The position numbers were made by a program, and so were the translations under genes. The notes under the pieces are model-generated. The model ran no database searches and had not been told where the DNA came from. It worked only from the letters and a program-made list of their open reading frames with translations. Below, one piece after another: positions 1 through 11,907 of a stretch of 64,000 nt of DNA. Numbering within the stretch: the stretch's first letter is position 1; each line of letters starts with the position of its first letter. The DNA comes from Stramonita haemastoma (lineage: Eukaryota > Mollusca > Gastropoda > Neogastropoda > Muricidae): NCBI GenBank assembly GCA_030674155.1, contig CM060320.1:11710183-11774182 (forward strand), read 5' to 3'.

Positions 1-165
1 GATAATATCACACTGACCTCTCAACCCAGACTGTTCTGACATTGGATAATACCACACTGACCTCTCAACCCAGACTGTACTGACATTGGATAATACCACA
101 CTGACCTATCAACCCAGACTGTACTGACATTGGATAATACCACACTGACCTATCACCCAGACTGT
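1..165. repeat. 44-bp tandem repeat
   Basis: Units start at 1, 45, 89 and 133 (GATAATACCACACTGACC...) and the array continues beyond the window edge. Confidence 0.9.
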
Positions 166-176
166 GCTGAAGATAG

Positions 177-575
177 AAGGAATCCTGACTATCAGTAAAG
201 CTGTCATGATGTCATCAGCTACACACAGAGTGTGAAGAGTTATACTGAGGACAGAAGGAATCCTGACTATCAGTAAAGCTGTCATGATGGCATCAGCTAC
301 ACACAGACTGTGAAGAGTTATACTGAGGACAGAAGGAATCCTGACTATCAGTAAAGCTGTCATGATGGCATCAGCTACACACAGACTGTGAAGGGTTATA
401 CTGAGGACAGAAGGAATCCTGACTATCAGTAAAGCTGTCATGATGGCATCAGCTACACACAGACTGTGAAGGGTTATACTGAAAACAGAAGGAATCCTGA
501 CTATCAGTAAAGCTGTCATGATGGCATCAGCTACACACAGACTGTGAAGGGTTATACTGAGGACAGAAGGAATCT
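177..575. repeat. 78-bp tandem repeat
   Basis: About five units containing AATCCTGACTATCAGTAAAG, spaced 78 bp. Because 78 is a multiple of 3, a repetitive frame stays open on the minus strand; no gene is supported. Confidence 0.9.
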
Positions 576-659
576 TTGTCAACAGGAAAAAGGCCAAAGG
601 GTGGGAGGTGGGGAAGGTTGTACAACAGAATGAAGAAAAAAAAAAGAACACAGCTCATT

Positions 660-673
660 TCTAACAGGTATAG

Positions 674-722
<49 letters not shown>

Positions 723-870
723 CTACTCTCTCTCACACACAAACACACCCACAACACACACATACACACATGTACGCACACACACATACACACACATGTA
801 CGCACACACACATACACACACACACAAACACACATGCACACACATACACACACACATGCACACACACCAC
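660..870. repeat. (CT)n and (CA)n-rich microsatellite
   Basis: (CT)n to about 725, then imperfect CACA/CATA arrays. Confidence 0.9.
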
Positions 871-874
871 CAGC

Positions 875-1145
875 ACCAACTCTACTCCCCCAAAAGTCCC
901 TCGAATGAGACTATAAACCGAGACCATATGTGCGAACGCATGCAGAACATCTTGCGCACATGTTAAAGCCTGTTCCATTTTTCAGAAGAGTAGGCCATTG
1001 TGTGCCAGTAGGAACAGATGACAAAATTTACAAAACTGCATACACATAGGGACTAGCTGTAAAAAAAAACCAAAAAAAAAACACATGAGTGCTTATTCCA
1101 TTATCCTTGAAATAAAACAATAAAATAAAAAATAATATAAATAAA
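875..1145 (+). mobile_element. SINE family A, partial
   Basis: Central block GAGACTATAAACCGAG and the tail GCTTATTCCATTATCC are present; the tRNA-like head is missing, replaced by a microsatellite. Confidence 0.8.
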
Positions 1146-1628
1146 ACATACTAACAACAGACACACAGAGCACTGAAAAATGCAGTTAATCAATAGGCTT
1201 ACCTACCACTACCTGAACTGAAGTCACAATTTTAACACAGAAATATCATCAACTGAAAGGGGGACTGAGAAAAGGGAATCCCAAACCAATCTATTCTTGC
1301 ATGAACAAGGGGGCTTTCAGAACTACCTTACAGCCAACTTCACCTATCAGCCCACTGCACACTCCCACTTCTTACTTCTCTTTTGCTGTGATGCTTCTCT
1401 TAAGTTCAAACTTTCTGCTGGCTCTTTGGGTGGAGTAGCAAAACTTGTCACAATGCCATGTCTGGTGCTGGATTCCTGCCTATTGAAGCTACTGATTCTT
1501 CACTTAGTCTCTAAAGCCTTTCCTGGGAATGCAGCAGTGACCTTTGCCCTGTTTCAGCTGGCCAAGGAAGACAACTTCAGTTGTTTCTGTGTCCTCCATC
1601 CTTGCTCCATCTTCAGCCCAACAAGCTG
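1146..1628. other. Unassigned intergenic sequence
   Basis: No gene, RNA or repeat recognised; one short open frame at 1297-1713 is not supported by any motif. Confidence 0.6.
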
Positions 1629-1910
1629 CTGCTGCAGCACTATGGACTCCAGACCAGGCAGGTTGCTGTTGCTGCACTATGGACTCCAGACCAGGCAGGT
1701 TGCTGCACTATAGACTCCAGACCAGGCAGGTTGCTGCACTATGGACTCCAGACCAGGCAGGTTGCTGTTGCTGCACTATAGACTCCAGACCAGGCAGGTT
1801 GCTGCACTATAGACTCCATACCAGGCAGGTTGCTGTTGCTGCACTATGGACTCCAGACTAGGCAGGTTGCTGCTGCAGCACTATGGACTCCAGACCAGGC
1901 AGAATGGCTC
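1629..1910. repeat. Minisatellite, 30-39 bp unit
   Basis: Variable-length units around ACTCCAGACCAGGCAGGTTG with GCTGTT expansions. Confidence 0.9.
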
Positions 1911-1954
1911 TGTGAAAAATTTCTTCATTGGTGATGTTATCTTGCCACTGGACG

Positions 1955-3305
1955 CCAAGGATGGATGGAAGGCAGCGTTGATGGAAGGAGGGCAGCGTTG
2001 ATGGAAGGAAGGCAGCATTGATGGAAGGAAGCGTTGATGGAAGGAAGGCAGCATTAATGGAAGGAAGGCAGCATTGATGGAAGGAAGGCAGCGTTGATGG
2101 AAGGAAGGAAGTTGATGGAAGGAAGGCAGCATTAATGGAAGGAAGGCAGCGTTGATGGAACGAAGGCAGCGTTGATGGAAGGAAGGAAGTTGACGGAAGG
2201 AAGCGTTGATGGAAGGAAGGCAGCGTTAATGGAAGGAAGGCAGCATTAATGGAAGGAAGGCAGCGTTGATGGAAGGAAGGAAGTTGATGGAAGGAAGCAT
2301 TGATGGAAGGAAGGCAGCATTAATGGAAGGAAGGCAGCATTAATGGAAGGAAGGCAGCATTGATGGAAGGAAGCGTTGATGGAAGGAAGGCAGCGTTGAT
2401 GGAAGGAAGCGTTAATAGAGGAAAGGCAGCGCTGATGGAAGCATTGATGGAAGGAAGGCAGCGTTGATGGAAGCTAGGCAGCGTTGATGGAAGCAAGGCA
2501 GCGTTGATGGAAGGAAGGCAGCGTTGATGGAAGGAAGGCAGCGTTGATGGAAGCAAGGCAAGGCAGCGTTGATGGAAGGAAGGCAGCGTTGATGGAAGGA
2601 AGGCAGTGTTGATGGAAGGAAGGCAGCGTTGATGGAAGCAAGGCAGCGTTGATGGAAGCAAGGCAGCGTTGATGGAAGGCAGCGTTGATGGAAGGAAGGC
2701 AGCATTGATGGAAGGAAGGCAGCGTTGATGGAAGCAAGGCAGCGTTGATGGAAGGAAGGCAGCGTTGATGGAAGGAAGGCAGCATTGATGGAAGGCAGCG
2801 TTGATGGAAGGCAGCGTTGATGGAAGGAAGGCAGCATTGATGGAAGCAAGGTAGCGTTGATGGAAGGAAGGCAGCGTTGATGGAAGGAAGGTAAGGAAGG
2901 CAGCAATGATGGAAGGAAGGCAGCATTAATGGAAGGAAGGCAGCATTGATGGAAGAAAGGCAGCGTTGATGGAAGGAAGGTAAGGAAGGCAGCATTGATG
3001 GAAGGAAGGCAGCGTTAATGGAAGGAAGGCAGCGTTGATGGAAGGAAGGCAGCGTTGATGGAAGCAAGGCAGCGTTAATGGAAGGAAGGCAGCGTTGATG
3101 GAAGGAAGGCAGCGTTGATGGAAGGAAGGAAGCGTTGATGGAAGGAAGGCAGCGTTGATGGAAGGAAGGCAGCGTTGATGGAAGGAAGGCAGCGTTAATG
3201 GAAGAAAGGCAGCGTTGATGGAAGAAAGGCAGCATTGATGGAAGGAAGGCAGCGTTGATGGAAGAAAGGCAGCATTGATGGAAGGAAGGCAGCGTTGATG
3301 GAAGC
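1955..3305. repeat. 20-bp satellite array, 1.35 kb
   Basis: Unit GGCAGCGTTGATGGAAGGAA repeated over 60 times with G/A and T/A variants and slipped units. Lack of stops in the unit produces long spurious frames on the minus strand. Confidence 0.95.
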
Positions 3306-3465
3306 ACTCCAACAGCTTGATCAGCCGACGACACTACAGGACCCAGGGTCCTGAACCATACAACAGGTAGGGCTGCCACAGCTCTGTGTACTTGGGTTTT
3401 GTTGACAGGTGGGGAGTTGGTTCTGCCATACATTCTTGGACATATATAGACAGCAACAACAATAA

Positions 3466-3912
3466 CAAACACATACACAACACACAAACGACACAAACAC
3501 ACACTCACTCACACATACACATACACATACCAGACCACAACACACACACATAACACAACACACATATCACACGGACGCATGCATGCACCCACACACACGC
3601 GCGTGCACACACACACACAGACACGCGCACAACACACACTCAAAACGCGCACACACACACAGATGCGTGCACACATACACACAAAAAACACACACAGAGT
3701 CTCTCTCTCTCACACATAAACACACATAAACACACATACACAGACTAACATGAACACAAAGGCACACACACACCCACACACACACTGACATGAACACACA
3801 ACACACACACACACTGACATGAACATACAAACACACAAATGCGCGCGTGCACACAACACACACACAAACACACACATGGTCTCACACACACAGACACAGA
3901 TACACACACACA
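3466..3912. repeat. Imperfect (CA)n tract
   Basis: About 450 bp of CA-rich sequence with GCGC interruptions and repeated ACTGACATGAACA motifs. Confidence 0.9.
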
Positions 3913-3914
3913 TA

Positions 3915-4215
3915 TGGAGGGATGGGATAGCCTAGTGGTTCGAGGGTTTTTTTACCCCTGGATTTACCATCAGTGCCGACTCCACTCTCCCCAAAAGACT
4001 TTCGGATGAGACTATAAACCGAGAACTTGTGTGCGAACGCACTCAAAACATCTTGCGCACACGTTAAATCCTCTATCGCTTTTCATAAGAGTTGGCCGTT
4101 GTGTGCCAGTGGGAACAGATGATAATATTTACACAACTGCATACACATGGGGACTGGATGTAAAAAAGTACACAAGTGCTTATTCCATTATCCTGGATAG
4201 AAAAAGAATAAATAA
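3915..4215 (+). mobile_element. SINE family A, near full length
   Basis: tRNA-like head GGGATAGCCTAGTGG, central block and 3' ATAAATAAAT tail, but the B-box region is shortened. Confidence 0.85.
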
Positions 4216-4232
4216 ATTTTAAAAAAATAAAT

Positions 4233-4267
<35 letters not shown>

Positions 4268-4270
<3 letters not shown>

Positions 4271-4605
4271 GGACGGATAGCCTGGTTGGTTAGAGCAATG
4301 TACAATGCGCTCGTGATCTGCTTGCCAAGTTTTGAATCCCACTTAAGGAGATATCTGCTCCTGGAGTTAACATCAGTTCCAACTCAACTCCCCCCAAGTC
4401 CTTCTTATGAGACTATAAACCAATGTCCCATGCGCGAACACGCAGAGTACACCTTGCGCACATGTTAAAACCTGTTATGATTTTCGGATGAATACGCTAC
4501 TGTGCGCTGGTGGGAACGGATGACAAAATTTATTAAACTGCATACACAAAGAAACCAGATGTAAACGAGCACATGAGTGTTTATTCCATTATCTCCAAAA
4601 TAAAA
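4268..4605 (+). mobile_element. SINE family A, full length
   Basis: Head with GGTTGGTTAGAGCAATG and B-box-like TTTTGAATCCC, a divergent central block and a 3' tail leading into (CA)n. Confidence 0.85.
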
Positions 4606-4607
4606 GA

Positions 4608-4609
4608 AT

Positions 4610-4694
<85 letters not shown>

Positions 4695-4710
4695 TCACAC
4701 GCACACACAC
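4608..4710. repeat. (CA)n microsatellite
   Basis: About 40 CA units at the 3' end of a SINE. Confidence 0.95.
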
Positions 4711-4839
4711 ACCTGGAGAGACAGGCAGAAGTTTCAACTGACCCCAAATCACACATATACCTTGCCACATGCTGCTACTGGCCTGATGGCACAGTGCTCA
4801 GTGACTTACATTTACAGTGCAGGCAGCCTCATTGACTGA

Positions 4840-5082
4840 TTGAGCTGCTCACACACTGCCGCTGTCTGTCTGTCTGTCCAACCTGCAAACACACCAACCT
4901 GAGTCATTGACATCTTCAGGGTGAAAAGGATAGTCTGATGTCTTGATCAGGTGATTATGATGTGTTTCTTTGCCTGTGAACTGAAGACTCTATTTGAGAC
5001 TGAGTGTGTGACAAAAGGCAGTTGTTCAATACTTTATGTTTGTCGGTAATACCAGTGTTTCCTGATGGAGCAAGAGAGAGAA

Positions 5083-5117
<35 letters not shown>

Positions 5118-6141
5118 CAGAGACAGAAACAGACACAGACAGACAGACACAGAGAGAGAGAGGAAGGGAAAATTCATTAACATCAAAGGAGGACCCATTT
5201 GCTGATAAAAAGTAACAAAAAGTTAAGTCTAAAAAACTTTGAATACATAGACTTTGCAAGAATTGAAATAATTTCAAATGGAGATAAACGTAGACCTATA
5301 GGCTATACTTTTAATCACTATGTCACTTGTACATTCTGAAGCACTGCGTTTTGCCAGAGAATCTGCCAACTCGCTCCAGACTTCACTGAAATCATTAGTG
5401 TTGCCCACCAAATATATAAATTATAATTCATAAAACTACGTCTAAATGCTTGGAAAACTAACTATTCAAAAAATGTTTTCTGCATTTGTTCTGCTATTAT
5501 ATCAGCCCATCATAGACTTTTCTTGTGTGTTTGATTGCCCTGTGCTCATTGCCTCGAATAAAAGCAAAGGGATAGATCTAAGAAAAAAATATGGAAATAT
5601 GCAAACTGTTCTGTATGATTCTGAGTCGCATCTCCTAGCATCAGTTGCAGAAAGTATTTGCCAGTCACCAGTAGGACAGTTACTGTAAATGAAATTTTAT
5701 AAACTTATCATCATCCATTACATTATTCATCCTTTCACCTTTCCACTCGGCCTCATCCCCTTTTCAGTACATTCTTAATAGGAATGTACCATTGTCTAAA
5801 TCACCTTGTACTGATGTAGTGAATTAACATTAAACCAATGAGAAGAACACATATTTGTGCACATCAATTGCCTACATTAGTACATGCTATAAGGGAAAGA
5901 ATATACTTTAAGTACAAGTTTAATTATAGAACAGAACTTTAGAAGAAAAAAAAACCCAAAACAAACAACTAACCTACTTGATGAGAGAGAGAGATCAATT
6001 TTTTTTTCAAGGACAATGAATAAGCACCAATGTGCTTTTTTCACATCTAGTCCCCGCCCTAAGGTACACATTATAATGATAAAATAAATCCAATACAGAT
6101 ACATCATAATAGTAAAATCGGCCCAAAACCCACATATTCAT

Positions 6142-6181
<40 letters not shown>

Positions 6182-7090
6182 AAGAAAGAAAAAAAACAGC
6201 ATCAAAAGAAACCAAATCCAAACAAAAAAAACCCAACAAAAACCCAAAGGAGATTAAAAGCAGAAGTATAAGGTTTTTTCATTATATCAATATATAAGCA
6301 TGATCACTCACACAAACAGAGAGAGAGAGAGACAGAGACAGAGATTCAGTATATAACTGTCATTAGTTTAGGGGGGGGGGGGGGGGGTTGCACAAGTTCC
6401 TAACTTTTAACAAATTTAGTGATAAAACTTTTTTTGACATTTTATTTTAGAAAAAGAATAGTGTAACTTCAAACAAGATAAACCTGTCAGGGCTAAATTC
6501 CAGGATATTTTTTATTTTTATTTAAAGGGTGTCACTGAGCCAGTGCCTTGTAGTGGAAAAAAGGTGATTGTCTCCCTTCCTCCAGCCACCTTACAGAGAT
6601 CTGTACAAACTGGAGGAGATGATATTGATTTTAGCTGCATTTTTATTTTTTGTCTTCCAATCTTTATACAACTGATCCCCATCAAAATTCGATACCTTCC
6701 TATATGGGAGCTGGCACCTAATAAACAGGCCTAATCATTGTTTTTAAAAAATGAAAATCATCACAACTGTCCTACTACTCCTACCCTACCTTAATTTTTA
6801 CCCAGTGAAGGACGCAGAAAGCAAATCACTTATTTCTAATGGAGTGACAAAGGAAAAATCCTTCTTAAATGCCACATTTAAACTCTGGCACTCTGTAAAT
6901 GTCACAGTTATTTTTGATCATGAATTGTTTTCCTTCTTATTATTAAACTCACCTGTTGCTGTTCGCCATCTTGTTTTTCTTTTCGGGGTACCTAAATGAA
7001 AAACAATGATTGGTCAAAACTGGCCAATGGGAAGCATTGACAGAAAATGGTACTTGGTGTTGGTTAAAAGGTCTAATTCTGAGATTACAT
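4840..7090. other. AT-rich intergenic stretch
   Basis: Contains (GA)n at 5074-5161, poly(A) at 6147-6179 and poly(G) at 6372-6388. A SINE 3' fragment (minus) lies at about 5998-6060. No gene is supported. Confidence 0.6.
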
Positions 7091-7097
7091 GCACAGC

Positions 7098-7109
7098 AGC
7101 TGCAACAGA

Positions 7110-7158
<49 letters not shown>

Positions 7159-8017
7159 CCTCGTCTTCTGTGACGTTCCCGTACTGCTGTTCCCAAGCCG
7201 CTCATTTCAATCTCCCCGCCACAGCCATACCCAGATTCGTTGTGTCTCACCCCCGGGGTCGGGAGTCCACAGGGAGCCCATCAATATTAGGCCGCCGCGG
7301 GGCCACCAGCCAGAGGGGCCCTGCACTTCTGCTGGGTCACTTTGGTGGTGTTCAGTGGTGCCTGTTCTGAGCTAACATACGCAGGACACCACCTACTAGG
7401 CCCCCTACTAACGACAGTATTAGCTCAGTCGCGGAGCCAGACTGAGTGAGTCACCCACCCGAGGTGGCGACCACCACAACGTCCCTCCAACGACCGCCTC
7501 CCCGCGAACCCCAACCGCAAAGGCTTTTGACACAAACTCACCACAGGCACGGAAGTGTATGGGGAAACCAAATCTGAGGTCACCATGAGACCAGAGCAAC
7601 GGGTGCCACCGAATCAGAGGCAATTTTTATTATTGCATAATGATCAATGATGATGAGGATGATGTAATGATGCTGCTGTGGAGGTGCATCCGCTTTGAGA
7701 CTACTTGACAGGGTTGTTCTCTACGCTTACTGTCATAATATATCCCGGTGTCAACCAGGCCCGAGAGATACAGACACCTGCAGTGTTGGTCAGGTAATTT
7801 GAGCAACACTCTCAAATTCGCATCCGTAAAGTGGATGAAGCTCGACTGTGTGGTCCCAGTCTCCCCACTGAGCCCACAGCACACTCACTCTGGGTAGGAG
7901 CCGGCCGGAGCCCGAAAAAATCCCTATGACTTATGGGATTCGAACCCGCGACCTTCCAGTCCGGAATCCAAGGCGCTAACCACTGCGCCATGGCGGCTGG
8001 TAGCTGCAACAGACAAT
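7098..8017 (-). mobile_element. tRNA-headed retroposon with poly(A) and 16-bp target duplication
   Basis: The 16-mer AGCTGCAACAGACAAT occurs at 7098-7113 and 8002-8017. Between them, on the minus strand, lies a tRNA-like head (CATGGCGCAGTGGTTAGCGC, B box GGGTTCGAATCCC) followed by about 850 bp and a run of about 40 A. This is the signature of LINE-mediated retroposition. The GC-rich body is unlike its surroundings and shows no protein I recognise. Confidence 0.85.
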
Positions 8018-8280
8018 AGCCTAGAGTAGGCCTGGCCGAATCCACACCAAATTAATAATATTTCTGCAAAGTGGAGATTCGAAGCATCAACTGACAATTA
8101 CACAGAATAAAATATCTAAAGATTGAAATAAACACCTTTAATTAACCACCAGTCAAGTCAAAAACACTAATTATCCTATCAAGGCAATTACAATACTGAG
8201 GGGCATATTGATAGGAATCATAATCAGAAAGACGAGGTAGGTACATTTCATATTCCAAGATAGCCCAACTTCAAATAAAA

Positions 8281-9151
<871 letters not shown>

Positions 9152-9364
9152 GGTGTTGGTGTCAGTGGGTAGTCTATGCAACTTCAGCAGGTGCATACAT
9201 GTGTGTGTGATGATGCTCAGAAGGGAAATTCTGACTACAACAGTCTGACTTGAAGCTGTTTGCATGCTACTCCCGATCCAAAGGGTTTTACTGAATACAC
9301 TGTGCAGGCAATGGGTGGCTATTGGTTCTGAAATGATAATATGGGCTGTTGTCCTCTCATGATA

Positions 9365-9608
9365 TCAAAAGTCATTCGGATGAGACTTTAAACCGAGGCC
9401 CCGTGTGGGAACGCACGCAGAACATCTTGCGCACACGTTAAATCCTGTTCCGCTTTTCGTAAGAGTAGGCCATTGTGTGCCGGTGGGAACAGATGACAAG
9501 ATTTACAAAAACTGCATTCACAGGGGACCGGATGAAAAAAAGCACATGATTGCTTATTCTGTTATCCTCGATATAAAAGAATAAATAAATAAAATAAATA
9601 AATAAATG
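9365..9608 (+). mobile_element. SINE family A, 5' truncated
   Basis: Starts in the central block (GATGAGACTTTAAACCGAGG) and ends with (AATA)n. Confidence 0.85.
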
Positions 9609-9893
9609 CTATGCACAATATGTAATTGTGTTGTTTTTGCATATACATTCATAATAAATGTGATTGCATTGTTTCAACTATTGCATGGCAAAATTGTATT
9701 AAGTGGGGACTTTCTGAAAAAAAACCCACAAAAATCCCACTGTATGTGAATAGATTGATTTCAACCTACTGATGTATGTTGTAATTTATGTTAATTTATG
9801 GGAGAGGACAGCGACAATATAAAGTATTACATCATTATAAGTTTTGTTACTGGGTGATATTGGACTCATGTGGTCTTCTAAGAAGCAGGATTA

Positions 9894-9999
<106 letters not shown>

Positions 10000-10104
10000 A
10001 TCCTTTATTCTTTTTTCGAAGGCAACTGAGAAAGTACAAAAGAATTAAAAAGGGTGAAGACAAAGCACACTATATCATACCCAGGAAAGAATATAAAGCC
10101 ACAA

Positions 10105-10240
10105 TTAGACAGAAGTCTCTTTGGGTGAGGCTATAAACCGAGGCCCTGTGCCAAGGCATGCAAAACATCTTGGGCTCACCTGTTCCGCCTTTGGAAGAGC
10201 AGGCCATTGTGTGCTGTAGGAGCAGATGACAAATTTTTTT
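10105..10240 (+). mobile_element. SINE family A fragment
   Basis: Central block GAGGCTATAAACCGAGGCCC with a deleted middle. Confidence 0.7.
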
Positions 10241-10409
10241 TTTTTAAAACAAACAACCCAGCATGCACACATGTCGTATTTAGACAGCATCCCTGAGGAA
10301 AAAACGGGGAGTTGAGTTCCCATGCCCAGGGCGGCTGGGGACTCTCTCTCTATATATATATACAAGGTAGAACAAGTGCAGCGCCAACCCATCATATATA
10401 TATATATAG

Positions 10410-10690
10410 TAGGCACCCATCAGTCTCGGAAGACTATGGAGTTGCGCTCTAGTCTTTAGAGCACAAAGTATATATGGAGGGCAAGCTGTTACCCATGCAG
10501 CAGAACCCCCCTCTCCACGGCACTGGAATGATCCACTGGAAAGGCAATGACCGATAGGAATGGTTCCAGTACCGTTGCAGGAGCCACCAGAACGTTGCCA
10601 TATACCTACAGCCCCGAGCCGCTCTGGGACTCCAACTCCTCGATTTTTCCTCAGGGACGGTGTCTAAACACGACACCTGTGTTTATGCTG
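10410..10690. repeat. Dispersed repeat (GCACCCATCAGTCTCGGAAG type)
   Basis: Contains CATCAGTCTCGGAAGACTAT and AAGCTGTTACCCATGCAGCA. The second part recurs at 39905-39995, so it is an interspersed repeat. Confidence 0.65.
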
Positions 10691-10699
10691 GTTTGTTAT

Positions 10700-10965
10700 A
10701 GTTTTATCATCCGCTCCTACCGGCACACGATGGCCTACTCTTCCGAAAGGTGGAATGGGGTTTTAACGTGTGTGCAAGATGTTCTGCGTGCATTCACACA
10801 TGGGGCCTTGGTTTATAGTCTCATCCGAATGACTTTGACATTCAGTTCGATTTTTTCGTCAAACTGGGAAGAAAGGGCAAGGCTGGGTACGAACCCAGAA
10901 ACTCACGGTTTACATATTGGCAGGCAAACGTCTTAACCATCCTGCCACCGTCCTTCCATCATATA
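10700..10965 (-). mobile_element. SINE family A variant, full length
   Basis: On the minus strand a tRNA-like head (GGTGGCAGGATGGTTAAGAC, B box GGGTTCGTACCC) precedes the central block. The same head type is seen at 26528-26640. Confidence 0.8.
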
Positions 10966-11105
10966 TATGATGGGTTGGCGCTGCACTTGTGGCTAGGACT
11001 CCGGGGGAGAGCAGCCCGAATTTCACGTGGAGAAATCTGCTGTGACATAAAGTGGTATATAAAATAGAATATAAAGAAAGCAGCAGCAAGACTATAGAGA
11101 GAGTA

Positions 11106-11418
11106 GGGGCGGGACAGCTCAGTGGTCAGAGCCCTTGCTTTCCCAGTCAAGTTAAGCAGCCTTGAGCCTGGTTAGGCTACCAGTTAGATGGTGTGACCAT
11201 TTGCCACCTTGGCTTCAATACAGTTGCCCCAGTTCCCCCAGCTCTAAGTGGATACCTGCTCTCTTTAGGGTCAGGGAAGGTTAAGCAGCGAGGGAGAGGA
11301 GATGGGCGCTGCCCTCAATATGCTGGCCCCTGGAGAAGCAGACTGACAGTTCTCCAAGTAGATTGTCTCCCTTCCCTTGTTGCCTTTTCATCAGGCCATG
11401 CTGAATAACAACAGAACG
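11106..11418 (+). mobile_element. tRNA/5S chimeric SINE, full length
   Basis: tRNA-like arm GGGACAGCTCAGTGGTCAGA followed at 11149-11204 by a 5S-like segment (TTAAGCAGCCTTGAGCCTGG), then the family body and a 3' end with CTCCCTTCCCTTGTTGCC. This copy defines the 3' end, which recurs at 17700-17790. Confidence 0.8.
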
Positions 11419-11419
11419 A

Positions 11420-11528
11420 GTGTGTGTGTTTGTGTGTGCGCGTGCCTGCGTGCGTGCGTGTGTGTGTGTGTGTGTTATGTGAGTGTGTGCGTGCGCGTGT
11501 GCGCGCTCGTGTGTGTGTGCGTGCGTGC

Positions 11529-11595
<67 letters not shown>
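11420..11595. repeat. (TG)n microsatellite
   Basis: Interrupted TG/CGTG array ending in about 30 pure TG units, directly after a SINE 3' end. Confidence 0.95.
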
Positions 11596-11596
<1 letters not shown>

Positions 11597-11705
11597 GTGG
11601 CAGTGATAATAACAGAAGGCAGGAGTGTGTGTGTGTTGCAGGGTGTTTTGGTCAGTGTTTGAATAACCTCCTGCTCTTTGTCTTAAACTGTACAAGTAAC
11701 ATCAT

Positions 11706-11848
11706 TGTGTCATTAATTGAATTCTTGTACTGTTTTATGGTAATAAGACACTGCTGTAATCACCAAAATGGCGTCTGTGAGTATGTGAGATTGTCTCTTC
11801 TATATCCTCCAAATATACAGCTATAATCAAGCCATCATAACCGTTACA
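11706..11848 (+). repeat. 5' LTR (143 bp)
   Basis: Begins TG and ends CA, and by eye is identical over all 143 bases to 16402-16544. Target duplication ATCAT lies just outside at 11701-11705. Confidence 0.95.
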
Positions 11849-11861
11849 TGGTGTCAGAAGT
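11849..11861 (+). promoter_or_regulatory. Primer binding site (tRNA-Leu type)
   Basis: TGGTGTCAGAAGT directly after the 5' LTR is complementary to a CCA-tailed tRNA 3' end of the form ACTTCTGACACCA, typical of tRNA-Leu. Confidence 0.75.
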
Positions 11862-11907
11862 CTTCTAACAACTTCTTCTAACAAGTTATCAATATATTTT
11901 GACGGAC

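Noticed and set aside
109..651. 180-residue frame with 26-residue repeats
   Set aside because: Explained by the 78-bp tandem repeat; no splice signals or composition support.
2474..3508. 344-residue open frame on the minus strand
   Set aside because: It is the 20-bp satellite read without stops; overlapping frames give the same peptide pattern.
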